64,000 nt of DNA from Arthrobacter oryzae. Lineage in GTDB: Bacteria > Actinomycetota > Actinomycetes > Actinomycetales > Micrococcaceae. The notes under the pieces were generated by a model. The model was not told the DNA's origin, did no database searches, and saw only the letters and a program-made list of their open reading frames with translations. The stretch spans positions 1-64,000 of the forward strand of contig NZ_JAUSSM010000017.1 of NCBI RefSeq assembly GCF_030812315.1, in the 5' to 3' direction. A program made the position numbers and the translations under genes. Positions 1 to 8,483 of the stretch are shown here, piece by piece; the stretch's first letter is position 1; each line of letters starts with the position of its first letter.

Positions 1-115
1 CGCCCCCGCGGGCGCCCACCCCCCGCCCCCCCCCCCCAGCCAAAACCCCCCCCCCGCGGGCCCACACCCCCCGGGGGGGGCCCGCCGGCGGCCATTCCCC
101 CCCGCCGGGCCCCTC
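1..115. other. C/G homopolymer-rich window edge, possibly poor sequence
   Basis: The first 115 bases are almost entirely runs of C and G, with C runs of up to about 12, and contain no coding frame or recognisable signal. Normal mixed composition begins near 116. This looks like the low-quality end of a contig rather than a biological element, although a real GC-extreme repeat cannot be excluded. Confidence 0.6.
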
Positions 116-162
116 TCCTTTTGTGCACTGCTGTTTTGTGCGCCCGGCTTTTGTGCTGCCGG

Positions 163-729
163 CTAGGCCGTCTGGCCGGCGTGCTCGCCTTCTTCGATCT
201 CTTCGAGCAGTTTGTCGTTGAAGGCCTTGAGATCGCCGGGGTGCCTGCTGGTCACGAAGCCCTGGTCCACCACCACTTCCTCGTCACGCCAGTCCGCGCC
301 CGCATTCTTCAGGTCGGTCTGGAGCGTGTGGTACGAGGTCAGCTTGCGGCCGCGGACCACACCGGCATCGATGAGGATCCAGGGCCCATGGCAGATGGAC
401 GCCACCGGCTTGTGCTGTTCGAAAAAGCTGCGGGCGAACGCCTGGGCGTCCTTGTCCACGCGCAGGTGGTCGGCATTGACCACTCCGCCGGGGATGACCA
501 GCGCGTGGAAATCGGAGGCGTCGGCCTCAGCCGCAGTGATGTCGACGTCGAACTTCTCGCCCTTTTCGGTGCCGTCGTAGCCCTGCAGTTTGCCGGCCTT
601 GGGCGCCACCAGGGTGGGCTCACCGCCAGCTTCCTTGACGGCGTTCCAGGGGCTGGTCAGCTCCACCTGCTCCACGCCGTTGGTCAGCAGGAACGCAACC
701 TTCTTGCCTGCAATATTGTGCGCTGACAT
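163..729 (-). CDS. DJ-1/PfpI-family type 1 glutamine amidotransferase-like protein
   Basis: A 188-residue single-domain protein of the PfpI/DJ-1 superfamily (deglycase, protease-like or chaperone activities are reported in the family). The nucleophile elbow is visible as ASICHGPW with Cys113 followed by His114, and the conserved acidic residue lies in the early GVEQVEL segment (Glu20). Length and motif order fit the cytoplasmic stress-associated PfpI subgroup. The gene is monocistronic here, with no partner upstream. The ATG is preceded on the minus strand by a GGAGGA ribosome site. The family assignment is firm, but the substrate or exact activity cannot be read from sequence. Confidence 0.88.
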   Translation of the reverse strand: MSAHNIAGKKVAFLLTNGVEQVELTSPWNAVKEAGGEPTLVAPKAGKLQGYDGTEKGEKFDVDITAAEADASDFHALVIPGGVVNADHLRVDKDAQAFARSFFEQHKPVASICHGPWILIDAGVVRGRKLTSYHTLQTDLKNAGADWRDEEVVVDQGFVTSRHPGDLKAFNDKLLEEIEEGEHAGQTA

Positions 730-797
730 GTGTCCTCCTCATACCGGAGCGGGGTGCGTGTAGAGCCGTTACGCCGGCCGCGTATCCCCGCCGAGAG

Positions 798-826
798 TTG
801 ATGCCTTACGCATTCAACACTATGAA
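798..826 (+). promoter_or_regulatory. possible sigma-70-type promoter
   Basis: TTGATG (798-803) and TATGAA (821-826) are separated by 17 bases in the otherwise featureless 300-base gap between the PfpI gene and the secreted-protein gene. It would give an untranslated leader of about 195 bases. This is pattern matching only. Confidence 0.3.
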
Positions 827-1028
827 GCCCGGAAATAATAAGCAAGCTGATTATGCCTGACGGATGCTCGAAGCCGTGCCGCTGCAAACCACGCCGCTAC
901 AAACCGGACCGCCGCAAACAGTGCTAGCACGGAAGTCACGGGCAGGACCCCGCGCGCACCATGGAGACACCGGATCAGGAGAGCATTCCGGAACCGGAAA
1001 CCACCCACCCCAATAGGAGCAAAAACCC

Positions 1029-1523
1029 ATGTCCATGACCGCCGGAACAAAGAAGTCCCGTCCTTCCCGTGCGAAGATCGCGCTCGTCTCAGCTATGACG
1101 CTGGGGCTTGCGGCGGGTGGCGTGGCCCTGGCCGCACCGGCCCAGGCCGCCGCCACCAACTATGCCTGCACCGTGGTGCCCCTGAAGCCCATCTTTGCGG
1201 GCTTCAACTCGTCAGGCACCAAGCTGGTGGATTACCGGATCAATGTCTACTGCGGAGCCAACCGTTCCGTCTACATCGAGCAGCAGCGCTGGGAGAGCGA
1301 CGACTGGCCCAACGGCGATGACCACCTTGGCAACTCGGCGTTCAGCCGCTACCTCGGCCCCACCAACGGCTGGCACACCATCCACAATGTCCGCACACTG
1401 ACCAACACCGAGATCGGCAACGAGGAGGTTTACCACAAGGTCCGCCACCAGGAGGGGGCAGCCGGCGTCTGGTCACCGTTCACCGGCTGGACAGGCAGCG
1501 GCACCACCTCGATGTCCAACTAG
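1029..1523 (+). CDS. small secreted protein of unknown function
   Basis: 164 residues with a clear Sec signal peptide: a basic N-terminus (KKSRPSRAK), a hydrophobic Ala/Gly/Leu segment at about residues 20-37, and an AxA-type cleavage site in APAQAAA near residue 41. The mature part is about 120 residues, rich in Asn, Trp, Tyr and His, with two cysteines (CTVV and VYCG) that could form one disulfide. It carries no domain I recognise. The ATG follows an AGGAG ribosome site (about 1015-1019). It stands alone and ends at a strong hairpin terminator. Function unknown; an exported protein is the only supported statement. Confidence 0.8.
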   Translation: MSMTAGTKKSRPSRAKIALVSAMTLGLAAGGVALAAPAQAAATNYACTVVPLKPIFAGFNSSGTKLVDYRINVYCGANRSVYIEQQRWESDDWPNGDDHLGNSAFSRYLGPTNGWHTIHNVRTLTNTEIGNEEVYHKVRHQEGAAGVWSPFTGWTGSGTTSMSN

Positions 1524-1574
1524 CTCCGTCCAACTAGGCAGTTGTCCAACTTAGCCGGCATCCGGCTAGCCAGT

Positions 1575-1625
1575 AATAGCGAACCGGCGGCAGCCCCGAA
1601 AGGGGTCTGCCGCCGGTTCGCTATT
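1575..1625. terminator. bidirectional hairpin terminator
   Basis: A perfect 19-base inverted repeat (1575-1593 with 1607-1625) encloses a second stem, CCCC-GAAA-GGGG, with a GNRA-type loop. It separates the convergent secreted-protein and response-regulator genes, and its right arm overlaps the stop codon of the latter (1621-1623). Confidence 0.8.
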
Positions 1626-2277
1626 GCTGCCGCAGATAGGTGAGCACGGCAAGGACCCGGCGGTGGTCCTCGGGTTCCGGCCGCAGCCCGAGCTTTAGGA
1701 AGATGCTCCGGATGTGGGCTTCCACCGTCCGCTCCCCCAGGAACAGGGTCTTGCCGATTGCCTGGTTGGTGCGCCCTTCGGCCATCAGCTCCAGGACGTC
1801 CCGCTCCCGGCTGCTGAGCTCGTCCTCCCGCTGCCGGCCGTTGTGCGGCCGGGCCACCATACGGGCCACGAGTTCAGGATCGACGGCGGTGCCGCCGGCC
1901 GCCACGCGGTGCAGGGCGTCAATGAAGTCGTCGATGTCGGACACACGCTCCTTGAGGAGGTAACCCAGCCCTTTCGCTCCGTTCCCGAAGAGCGACATGG
2001 CGTTTTCCGTTTCGACGTATTGGGACAGCAGCAGGACCCCCGTTTCAGGCTGGTCGCGCCGGATGGCCGTGGCGGCCTGGATGCCTTCAGTGGTGAAGGT
2101 GGGCGGCATGCGGATGTCGACGACGGCGACATCCGGCCGCGCGGCCGCAACGCACTCCAGCAGTTCCCGGGCATCCGCGGCCTCGCAGACCACCTCCAGC
2201 CCCTCGGAACTGAGCAGGGCGGCGAGTCCGCGTCGCAGCAGCGCCGAGTCGTCCGCGATGGCTACGCGAAGTGTCAT
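1621..2277 (-). CDS. NarL/LuxR-type response regulator
   Basis: 218 residues. The receiver domain occupies about residues 1-125, with acidic pocket Asp9/Asp10, phosphoacceptor Asp54 (VVDIRMP) and Lys109. A LuxR-type helix-turn-helix lies at about 153-212 (SSRERDVLELMAEGRTNQAI). It acts as a cytoplasmic DNA-binding regulator phosphorylated by a partner kinase. Its start overlaps the stop of the kinase gene immediately upstream by 4 bases (ATGA), so the two are translationally coupled and almost certainly cognate. The stop codon lies inside a bidirectional terminator. Target genes are not evident from the sequence. Confidence 0.93.
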   Translation of the reverse strand: MTLRVAIADDSALLRRGLAALLSSEGLEVVCEAADARELLECVAAARPDVAVVDIRMPPTFTTEGIQAATAIRRDQPETGVLLLSQYVETENAMSLFGNGAKGLGYLLKERVSDIDDFIDALHRVAAGGTAVDPELVARMVARPHNGRQREDELSSRERDVLELMAEGRTNQAIGKTLFLGERTVEAHIRSIFLKLGLRPEPEDHRRVLAVLTYLRQQ

Positions 2278-4115
2278 GGCATGTCCTCCGTTGGATCTGC
2301 CGAGAAGGGCAGCGTTGCGGCCACGGTGGTGCCGCGGCCTTCCGGGCTGGTGACGGTAAGGGAGCCGCCCAGCGCCGCGGCCCGGTCGGCCAGCCCCACC
2401 AGTCCGCCGTCGGCGCCGGCGCTGGCTCCGCCAATCCCGTTGTCCGTGACGTGCAGGGCGAGTTCGGCGTTCGTGCCTTTGACGCCCATGAGCAGGGTAG
2501 AGGCACGGGCGTGTTTGGCCGCATTGGTCACGGCCTCGGCGCAGATGAAGTAGGCCGCGAGTTCCACCTGCGGCGGAGGCCTGTGCGGCAGGTCGATTTC
2601 CAGCTGGATGGGCAGTGCGGAGCGCTCCGCGAGTGCCGTGAGCGAGCCGGCCAGGCCCCTTTCCCGCAGAGACGGCGGATAAACGCCCCTGGCCAGTTCG
2701 CGGAGTTCAGCGAGGGCAACGCCAAGCTCGTCACTGGCGTGGTCCACCAGCTCCTTCATCTCCGCAGGGCTCGCGGCACGCCGCGCCCTTGCCAGCTCCA
2801 TGGACACGGCGACCAAACGCTGCTGCGCACCGTCGTGGAGGTCCCGTTCCAGCTCCCGACGCCGGGCGTCCCCGGCAGTGACGATCCGCTCCCGGGAGCG
2901 GCGGACTTCGACCAGCTGGTCCCGCAGCTGCTGCTCCATGTTCTGGTTGTCCAGGGCCAGCGACGTGGCGCTCCGCACGGCGGCCAGCAGCTGCGGCTGG
3001 TCCCTCAGGGCTTCGTCGAAGACCAGGGCCCCGACGGGCGTTCCGTTGCGTTCCAGCACCATGGCCGCCCGCCCGGAACCGTCCTCCGGGACGGCGCGGG
3101 GCACGCCGTCGTCGTCCACGAATCCCGACAACGCCGGCGACCACCGCCACAGGCTGAGGGTGGGGTCGCGGACCGATCTGCGCAGGGCGCGGATGAGCCG
3201 GTCGCTGACCGGCGCCATGCCGATCTCCACCATCAGCTCACTCAGGGCGCCGCGGGCGAACCGGTAACGCCACAGGCCGAGCAGGACGGCGAGGGGGACG
3301 ATGGCGGTCGCCGGGTACTGCCAGAGCAGGGCCTCGTTGGAGAGTGAGCCGGTCAGCTGGACCACGGCAAGGGACACCCAGACGGTGGAGGCCGTTTTGA
3401 TGATCACGGCCAGCCACAGTGGCAGGAACGCGGCCCGGTACGCGGACGAACCGGACCGCCAGCGGGATACCAGGACGGCCACAATGGCCAGGCCGACGCC
3501 CACCTGGACGATCCTGGCCATGTCCCCGATGACGTTGGTGAGCTGCGGGCTGTCCCACAGGAGCAGCAGGTTTTGGGACGTGGACTGCCCGGCGGCGATG
3601 TGCAGCCGCGGATCAAAAAACGCCCAGCTCGCGGCTGCGATGACTGCCCAGGCAGCAAAGAAGAAGACCACTGCACCGCGTTCCGCCCGCGAGCGCAGCA
3701 CTCCCGACGGGAAGCTCAGGGCCAGCTGCAGCAGCGGCGGCTGGTACATCAGCGTCAGCCCCACGCCCACCGTAAACAGGACCGGATCACTGGACCGCCG
3801 CACGCCGGCCGCCAGCCACAGCAGCCCGGCGACCACCAGGAGCAGGCCAGGATTCCGGTTAGGCCGGGTCTGCCACGCCGTCACTCCCGCCAGGACAAAG
3901 GCCAGCCCCACTGCGATGAACAGGGAGAGCTCGAAGACGGAGAAGGGCGCCCGGTCCGGATTCTCGCCCCAGCGGATGACACCCTGGGCGTTGAGGACTC
4001 CCAGCGTCCGGGCGGGATCCTGCAGGGCCACCGGCCGCCAGTCAATCGAGATCAGCACCAGGGCCAGGACGCCCCCGGTGGCAGTCATTACAAGTACCAG
4101 TTGCTTGGGAGTCAC
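2274..4115 (-). CDS. membrane sensor histidine kinase, NarX/DesK (HisKA_3) class
   Basis: 613 residues from the GTG at 4115, chosen because GGAGGG lies 7 bases upstream; an in-frame GTG at 4148 has no such site and would add 11 residues. Several hydrophobic segments fill roughly the first 290 residues, with no recognisable extracellular ligand domain. They are followed by a GAF-like linker and then a HisKA_3 dimerisation helix with the phosphorylatable His in ERDLHDGAQQRL (about residue 427). The ATPase domain shows the N box (EAVTNAAKHA) and G box (DNGIGG). It is coupled to the response regulator downstream by a 4-base overlap. A similar kinase/regulator pair lies just upstream, so all four genes may be one transcript. 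The signal sensed is unknown. Confidence 0.9.
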   Translation of the reverse strand: MTPKQLVLVMTATGGVLALVLISIDWRPVALQDPARTLGVLNAQGVIRWGENPDRAPFSVFELSLFIAVGLAFVLAGVTAWQTRPNRNPGLLLVVAGLLWLAAGVRRSSDPVLFTVGVGLTLMYQPPLLQLALSFPSGVLRSRAERGAVVFFFAAWAVIAAASWAFFDPRLHIAAGQSTSQNLLLLWDSPQLTNVIGDMARIVQVGVGLAIVAVLVSRWRSGSSAYRAAFLPLWLAVIIKTASTVWVSLAVVQLTGSLSNEALLWQYPATAIVPLAVLLGLWRYRFARGALSELMVEIGMAPVSDRLIRALRRSVRDPTLSLWRWSPALSGFVDDDGVPRAVPEDGSGRAAMVLERNGTPVGALVFDEALRDQPQLLAAVRSATSLALDNQNMEQQLRDQLVEVRRSRERIVTAGDARRRELERDLHDGAQQRLVAVSMELARARRAASPAEMKELVDHASDELGVALAELRELARGVYPPSLRERGLAGSLTALAERSALPIQLEIDLPHRPPPQVELAAYFICAEAVTNAAKHARASTLLMGVKGTNAELALHVTDNGIGGASAGADGGLVGLADRAAALGGSLTVTSPEGRGTTVAATLPFSADPTEDMP

Positions 4116-4178
4116 GGTGCTTCCCTCCGCCAAGCTTAAGAATCCCACTTCGACCGGCGGCGGGCCATAGCGGGAGTG

Positions 4179-4859
4179 CTACCCCAGCAGCCGCCTTTCG
4201 TAGGCAAAGGCAACAAGCTGAAGCCTGGTGCGGAGCCCCAGCTTGTCCAGCACGCTGCGCAGATGCGTCTTGATGGTGGCCTCGGAGACGAACAGGCTGT
4301 CGGCCATTTCGGCGTTGGCCAGCCCCTTGGCCGCCAGGAGGAAGACGTCGCGTTCACGCGCTGACAGCACCTCGAGGACGGAGAGGTCCGGCCCCGCGGA
4401 GGGCAACGTGCGGGCGGCATGCCGGAACAGCTCATGGACGGAGCCGGGCGCAATCACGGAGTAGCCGGAATGGACCGTGCGGATGGCCGCCAGGAGGAAT
4501 TCAGGTTCCGCGCTCTTGAGCAGGTATCCGCTGGCCCCGGCCTGGACGGCCTCCACCACCGCCTGGTCGCGGTTGAAGGTGGTCAGGGCGATGATCTTTG
4601 GTTTGCTCCCGCCCTCGGGGTCCGCCTGCTGCAGGATGCGCTCCGTGGCGGTGACCCCGTCGAGCACCGGCATCCGGAGGTCCATCAGCATCACGTCAGG
4701 GTTCCGTTCCGAGGCGAGCGCCACTGCCTGTTCGCCGTCGCCCGCCTCCCACGAAAGCTCCATGTCTGACTGGCTCTCGATGAGCATCCGGATCCCTGCA
4801 CGGAAGAGCGGTTGGTCGTCTACCAGCGCCACCGAGATGCGCCCTGCGGCATCAGCCAC
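4179..4859 (-). CDS. NarL/LuxR-type response regulator
   Basis: 226 residues. The receiver domain has Asp14/Asp15, phosphoacceptor Asp60 (LMDLRMP) and Lys115, and a LuxR helix-turn-helix lies at about 160-222 (SARERDVFLLAAKGLANAEM). The start overlaps the 3' end of the upstream sensor kinase gene by 8 bases, marking that kinase as its partner. A 63-base gap separates it from the next kinase gene downstream. Targets are unknown. Confidence 0.93.
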   Translation of the reverse strand: MADAAGRISVALVDDQPLFRAGIRMLIESQSDMELSWEAGDGEQAVALASERNPDVMLMDLRMPVLDGVTATERILQQADPEGGSKPKIIALTTFNRDQAVVEAVQAGASGYLLKSAEPEFLLAAIRTVHSGYSVIAPGSVHELFRHAARTLPSAGPDLSVLEVLSARERDVFLLAAKGLANAEMADSLFVSEATIKTHLRSVLDKLGLRTRLQLVAFAYERRLLG

Positions 4860-6267
4860 GGACGGCCGCTTCCGGCCGGGCGCCTTCGGGTTCCGCCGCT
4901 TCGAGTGGCGCTGCTTCCAGTGCCGCTGCTTCCAGTGGCGCTGCTTCCAGTGGCTCCGCCGACGGTTCCACGTTCTCCACCGCGCCTGCTGCGCCTGCCT
5001 CTGTTCCGCCTGCCGCTGTTCCGCCGGCCTCGGCGTGCAGCCCGTACGGGACGAAGGCTGTCACCCGGAACTGCTCGCCGTCCGGCCCGGCCGTTAACCA
5101 GCCCCCGGCCAAGTGCGCCCGCTCCCGCATACCGGGTATACCCCTACCCACCCGCTCGGGGCCGCCGGCTTCACCTGGCGCCCCGGCGTCCGCCAACGCT
5201 GACGCCGCATGCAGCGCCAGCCCGGGGCCGCTCCAGTCAAAATGAAGCCGGACAGCGGTGCCGCGGCCGCCGTGCTTCAGTGCGTTGGTGAGGCACTCCT
5301 GGACGATGCGGAACACGGCAAGCTCCTGGCCGGCGGTCAGCTCAACCGGCGTGCCCGATTCGCTGCGGCGGATCGCCAGGCTGCCTTGCCGCATCCTGTC
5401 CACCAGTGGGCCCACATCACTGAGCCGCGGCTGCGGCGCAACCATTCCGTCGTCGCGCACTCCTTCGATGACGCGCTGCGCGTCCACGAGGGCACGTCGG
5501 GCGGAGCCGGCGATATTCTCGAGGGCGTTGAGCACGGCCCTGGGCTGGTCCGAACTCAGGTAGCGCGTGCCGTCAGCCTGCGCCGCGATGACTGCCAGGG
5601 AGTGGGCCAGGACATCATGGAGGTCCCGGGCAATGCGCGTCCGTTCCTGCTCCACGATGAGGTCGATTTCCGCTTCCTTCAGGCCCGCCTGCGCAATGTT
5701 CCGGGCGTGGAACAGGCTGCCGCGTTCCTGGTAGAGCTTCAGCGCGAGGCCGACGGCGGCGCAGCCCGCCGCGATGAGCGTCAGGACGGAGAAGAGCTGC
5801 CAGCCGTGGACCTGCAGGGCCATTCGGTCACCGCCGTACAAGGGATAGAACCAGCCCACCCCGTGGCTGTACCGCCAGGAGATCATCAGGAAGGTCATGG
5901 CCACGATAAAGACCGCGTTGGCCGAAACGGCCACTACTGCCGTCCGCTTGGCCGCGGTCCACAGGATGAACGCCAGCGCGATGAACGATCCGATGTAGAT
6001 GGCCCAGTGGTTCGCGTACATCGCCGGGATGACGTAGAAGAACTGGCCAATCAGCAGGACGGCCGTCAGGGCGAGTGAAACGATGGGCTGCCACACCGAG
6101 ACGGCGATGGCAACCGTCATCAGCACGAGCGGCACCGTTCCCGACCACACGTTGAGTCCGGGCCACGGACCCATCCTTCCTGCTTCGCCCACGCACCACA
6201 GTGCGAAGAAAAGAACGGCCGCCACAGGGGCGCCCCAATGCCGCATGAATTTCAGAAGTGGTTCCAT
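4852..6267 (-). CDS. sensor histidine kinase (HisKA_3) with Ala/Glu/Pro-rich C-terminal tail
   Basis: 471 residues from the ATG at 6267. A GTG at 6480 is in frame but adds a 71-residue leader without obvious character. Membrane segments fill residues 10-175. The HisKA_3 helix carries His217 in RIARDLHDVLAHSL, and the N box is ECLTNALKHG (Asn328). The usual G1 box (DxGxG) is not recognisable between the N box and the later GRGIPGMRER segment, as in some actinobacterial kinases of this class. Residues 409-471 form a low-complexity tail with LEAAP-type pentapeptide repeats encoded by a 15-bp tandem repeat. It is paired with the response regulator overlapping its 3' end. Confidence 0.88.
   Translation of the reverse strand: MEPLLKFMRHWGAPVAAVLFFALWCVGEAGRMGPWPGLNVWSGTVPLVLMTVAIAVSVWQPIVSLALTAVLLIGQFFYVIPAMYANHWAIYIGSFIALAFILWTAAKRTAVVAVSANAVFIVAMTFLMISWRYSHGVGWFYPLYGGDRMALQVHGWQLFSVLTLIAAGCAAVGLALKLYQERGSLFHARNIAQAGLKEAEIDLIVEQERTRIARDLHDVLAHSLAVIAAQADGTRYLSSDQPRAVLNALENIAGSARRALVDAQRVIEGVRDDGMVAPQPRLSDVGPLVDRMRQGSLAIRRSESGTPVELTAGQELAVFRIVQECLTNALKHGGRGTAVRLHFDWSGPGLALHAASALADAGAPGEAGGPERVGRGIPGMRERAHLAGGWLTAGPDGEQFRVTAFVPYGLHAEAGGTAAGGTEAGAAGAVENVEPSAEPLEAAPLEAAALEAAPLEAAEPEGARPEAAVRG
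4905..4949. repeat. 15-bp tandem repeat inside a kinase gene
   Basis: Three consecutive copies of GTGGCGCTGCTTCCA (4905-4919, 4920-4934 with one change, 4935-4949) continue as a partial fourth. Read on the minus strand they encode the LEAA(P/A) repeats of the kinase C-terminal tail, so the repeat is in frame and copy-number change would only lengthen or shorten the tail. Confidence 0.85.
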
Positions 6268-6525
6268 GCCTGTCACCCTATCCACGCGCCGCGGCGCACC
6301 AGTGCCAACGGCGCCATTTCCGCCTGAGCTCAACCTCAAAGCCAGCAGATTCATCCTTCGGGCCAGTGCCCATGCAACCTGAGCGAAAGGGAACTTGAGC
6401 CAAAATTGCGCCAACCCCGCGGCGTCCCTGATTCTTTCATTCCACCCTTGAGTCATAACATCCAGGCGGGAACCCAGCACCCGTGAGAAGAAAGCATCAC
6501 AGGCTGCAAGGAAGCAGGACTAGCC

Positions 6526-6999
6526 ATGAAAAAGGCTCCAGCTGATAACGAGGTCACCGCCATCCACGGCGTCATCACCGATCAGAGTCCGGTGGATTTC
6601 CACGCCCTCGGGCTCGCCGGCTGCATAGACCGTCTCGCCGCTCCGCTCCGGGAACAAGGCACCACTGTCCGGTGGGAGACACCGCACCACGGTGTTGAGA
6701 TACCGGCCGGCAGTGCCGTGCTGCTCTATCACGTTGCCCAGGAGGCCCTGAGCAACGCCTTCAAATACGCCGGCGCCACTGAACTGACCGTCCGGCTCGC
6801 GGCAGTGCATCACGGCATCCGGCTGACAGTGGCCGACAACGGCGCCGGTTTCGACAGCAACGACCACGCCGGCAACCGGCCGCAGGGCTTCGGACTGTTC
6901 CTGATGTCGATCGCGGTCCACGAAGCCGGCGGCACCGCAACCGTCGACACAGCCCCCGGCAAGGGCACCTGCGTCACTGTCACGCTTCCGCTGGACTAA
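6526..6999 (+). CDS. stand-alone GHKL/histidine-kinase-type ATPase domain protein
   Basis: 157 residues equivalent to only the C-terminal catalytic part of a NarX-like kinase. It has an N box with Asn77 (QEALSNAFKYAG), a G1 box with Asp104 (VADNGAGF) and a G2 region GFGLFLM (about 121-127). There is no sensor, no membrane segment and no phosphorylatable His helix. It lies divergent from the two-component genes and about 260 bases from the neighbouring kinase start. It could be an anti-sigma-like kinase, a partner lending ATPase activity, or a remnant of a kinase gene. The intact start with a GGAAGCAGGA ribosome site and an undamaged frame argue against simple decay. Confidence 0.8.
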   Translation: MKKAPADNEVTAIHGVITDQSPVDFHALGLAGCIDRLAAPLREQGTTVRWETPHHGVEIPAGSAVLLYHVAQEALSNAFKYAGATELTVRLAAVHHGIRLTVADNGAGFDSNDHAGNRPQGFGLFLMSIAVHEAGGTATVDTAPGKGTCVTVTLPLD

Positions 7000-7089
7000 C
7001 CACACGATTCTCTGGGGGGATCACAATGCATCTCAGCCCGGGCCGCTGCGCCCACGGAACCAACTACCGGCTCCAGTATCATTTTGCTC

Positions 7090-8460
7090 ATGACCAGGCC
7101 TGCGGTGAAGGTCCCTGTCGCGGGCGTAGCGCGCACCGCACTGGATACCGTATGGGACAGGATCTTCTTCCTGGTCGGTGGTGTCGCCGCCGTCTGGTTG
7201 ACCTATCTTCTCGTTGAGCTCAGCTTCCAGTGGGGCTGGGGCCAGATCTGGTTCACGTTCATCTTCTGGGCGATGCTCGCCTACCTCGTCCTGCCCCGGC
7301 TCCACTCAATCCTGACCCGCGTCTATGTGCCCGATTACTTCATCGGACGCGCCCGCACCAGCGACGGCCTGCTCGGGGATCCCGTCAACGTTGCCCTGCT
7401 CGGTTCCGAAGGACAGCTCCACCGGGTCATGCGGCTGGCGGGCTGGACCGTTGCCGATGACGTGACCCTGGCAAGCAGCTGGCGGATCATCACGTCCACC
7501 GTCCTGCGTCGCAGCTACCTCGAGGCCCCGGTCAGCCCCCTCTTCCTGTTCGGCCGCCAGCAGGACTTCGCGTACCAGCAGGAAGTGGACGGAAGCCCCG
7601 GCAAGCGCCACCATGTCCGCTTCTGGCACTGCCCGCCCGGCTGGCTGCTCCCCGGCGGGGTCGCCGTGGACTGGCTGGCCGCCGGCACCTACGACCGCAG
7701 CGTCGGCTTCTCGCTGTTCACGCTCCAGATCACCCACAAAATAGACGAACACACGGACGACGAGCGGGACCATATCGTCAAGTCCATTTCCGACGCCGAC
7801 CCGTCGGCATCCGTCCGGGTGGTCCGGGACTTCTCCACCGGCTACCACACCCGCAACGGCGGCGGTGATGAAATTGCCACGGACGGCGACCTGCCCATCG
7901 TTGACCTGCGCGGAACACCGGCGCCCGGCGTGGCCGTTCCGCGGCTCCCTAGCGACAGCCGGAACAGGCGCCCCGCACCCACCATCATCGGCGCGGCCCT
8001 CGTCGCCGGCCGCGCACTGGCGGCGGCCGCCCTGGCCATGTCCATCGTGCTCTTCCCCGCCGAACACCTGGAACCGCTCCTGCAGCCCGGTGGCGGCTCC
8101 GGCAACGGTTCCGGCGCCCGGCTGACCGCCGACCAGGCGCAGCTGGTGCTCTATGCCGGCCTGGCGGTGGTGGTGCTCTTTGCGCTCGCCGAACTGCTAC
8201 TGGCCTGGCTCGTTTTCCTGGGACGCAACTGGGCGCGCACGCTCACCATGGCCGTGAGCACCGCCGCGATCGGCCTGCAGGTCATTGACGTGGCGAACGG
8301 AGGTCCCGGCATCACCCTGCAGACCAACCTCCCCGGCCTGACACTGGACATTTTGCTCATCCTCGCCCTGTCCAGCCAGCGGTCCCGCATTTACGCCCGG
8401 AGGCAACGCAAGGAACCGAAGCGGATCTCGGCCCGGCCCGGGGGCCGCGCAGCGATCTGA
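7090..8460 (+). CDS. LssY-C-domain membrane protein
   Basis: 456 residues from the ATG at 7090; a TTG two codons upstream is the alternative, and neither has a convincing ribosome site. Two hydrophobic segments (about residues 25-75) precede a soluble region at about 90-250 resembling the LssY C-terminal domain, with signatures such as GSEGQLHRVMRLAGW and HHVRFWHCP. Further membrane segments follow (about 300-320, 350-385 and 395-435), separated by a Gly-rich linker. LssY-type domains are found in membrane proteins related to type I secretion loci and to PAP2-like phosphatases, but no phosphatase motif is visible here. It is probably transcribed alone. Function unknown. Confidence 0.75.
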   Translation: MTRPAVKVPVAGVARTALDTVWDRIFFLVGGVAAVWLTYLLVELSFQWGWGQIWFTFIFWAMLAYLVLPRLHSILTRVYVPDYFIGRARTSDGLLGDPVNVALLGSEGQLHRVMRLAGWTVADDVTLASSWRIITSTVLRRSYLEAPVSPLFLFGRQQDFAYQQEVDGSPGKRHHVRFWHCPPGWLLPGGVAVDWLAAGTYDRSVGFSLFTLQITHKIDEHTDDERDHIVKSISDADPSASVRVVRDFSTGYHTRNGGGDEIATDGDLPIVDLRGTPAPGVAVPRLPSDSRNRRPAPTIIGAALVAGRALAAAALAMSIVLFPAEHLEPLLQPGGGSGNGSGARLTADQAQLVLYAGLAVVVLFALAELLLAWLVFLGRNWARTLTMAVSTAAIGLQVIDVANGGPGITLQTNLPGLTLDILLILALSSQRSRIYARRQRKEPKRISARPGGRAAI

Positions 8461-8483
8461 CCGCCCAGGTTGGAGTTGGGAGG

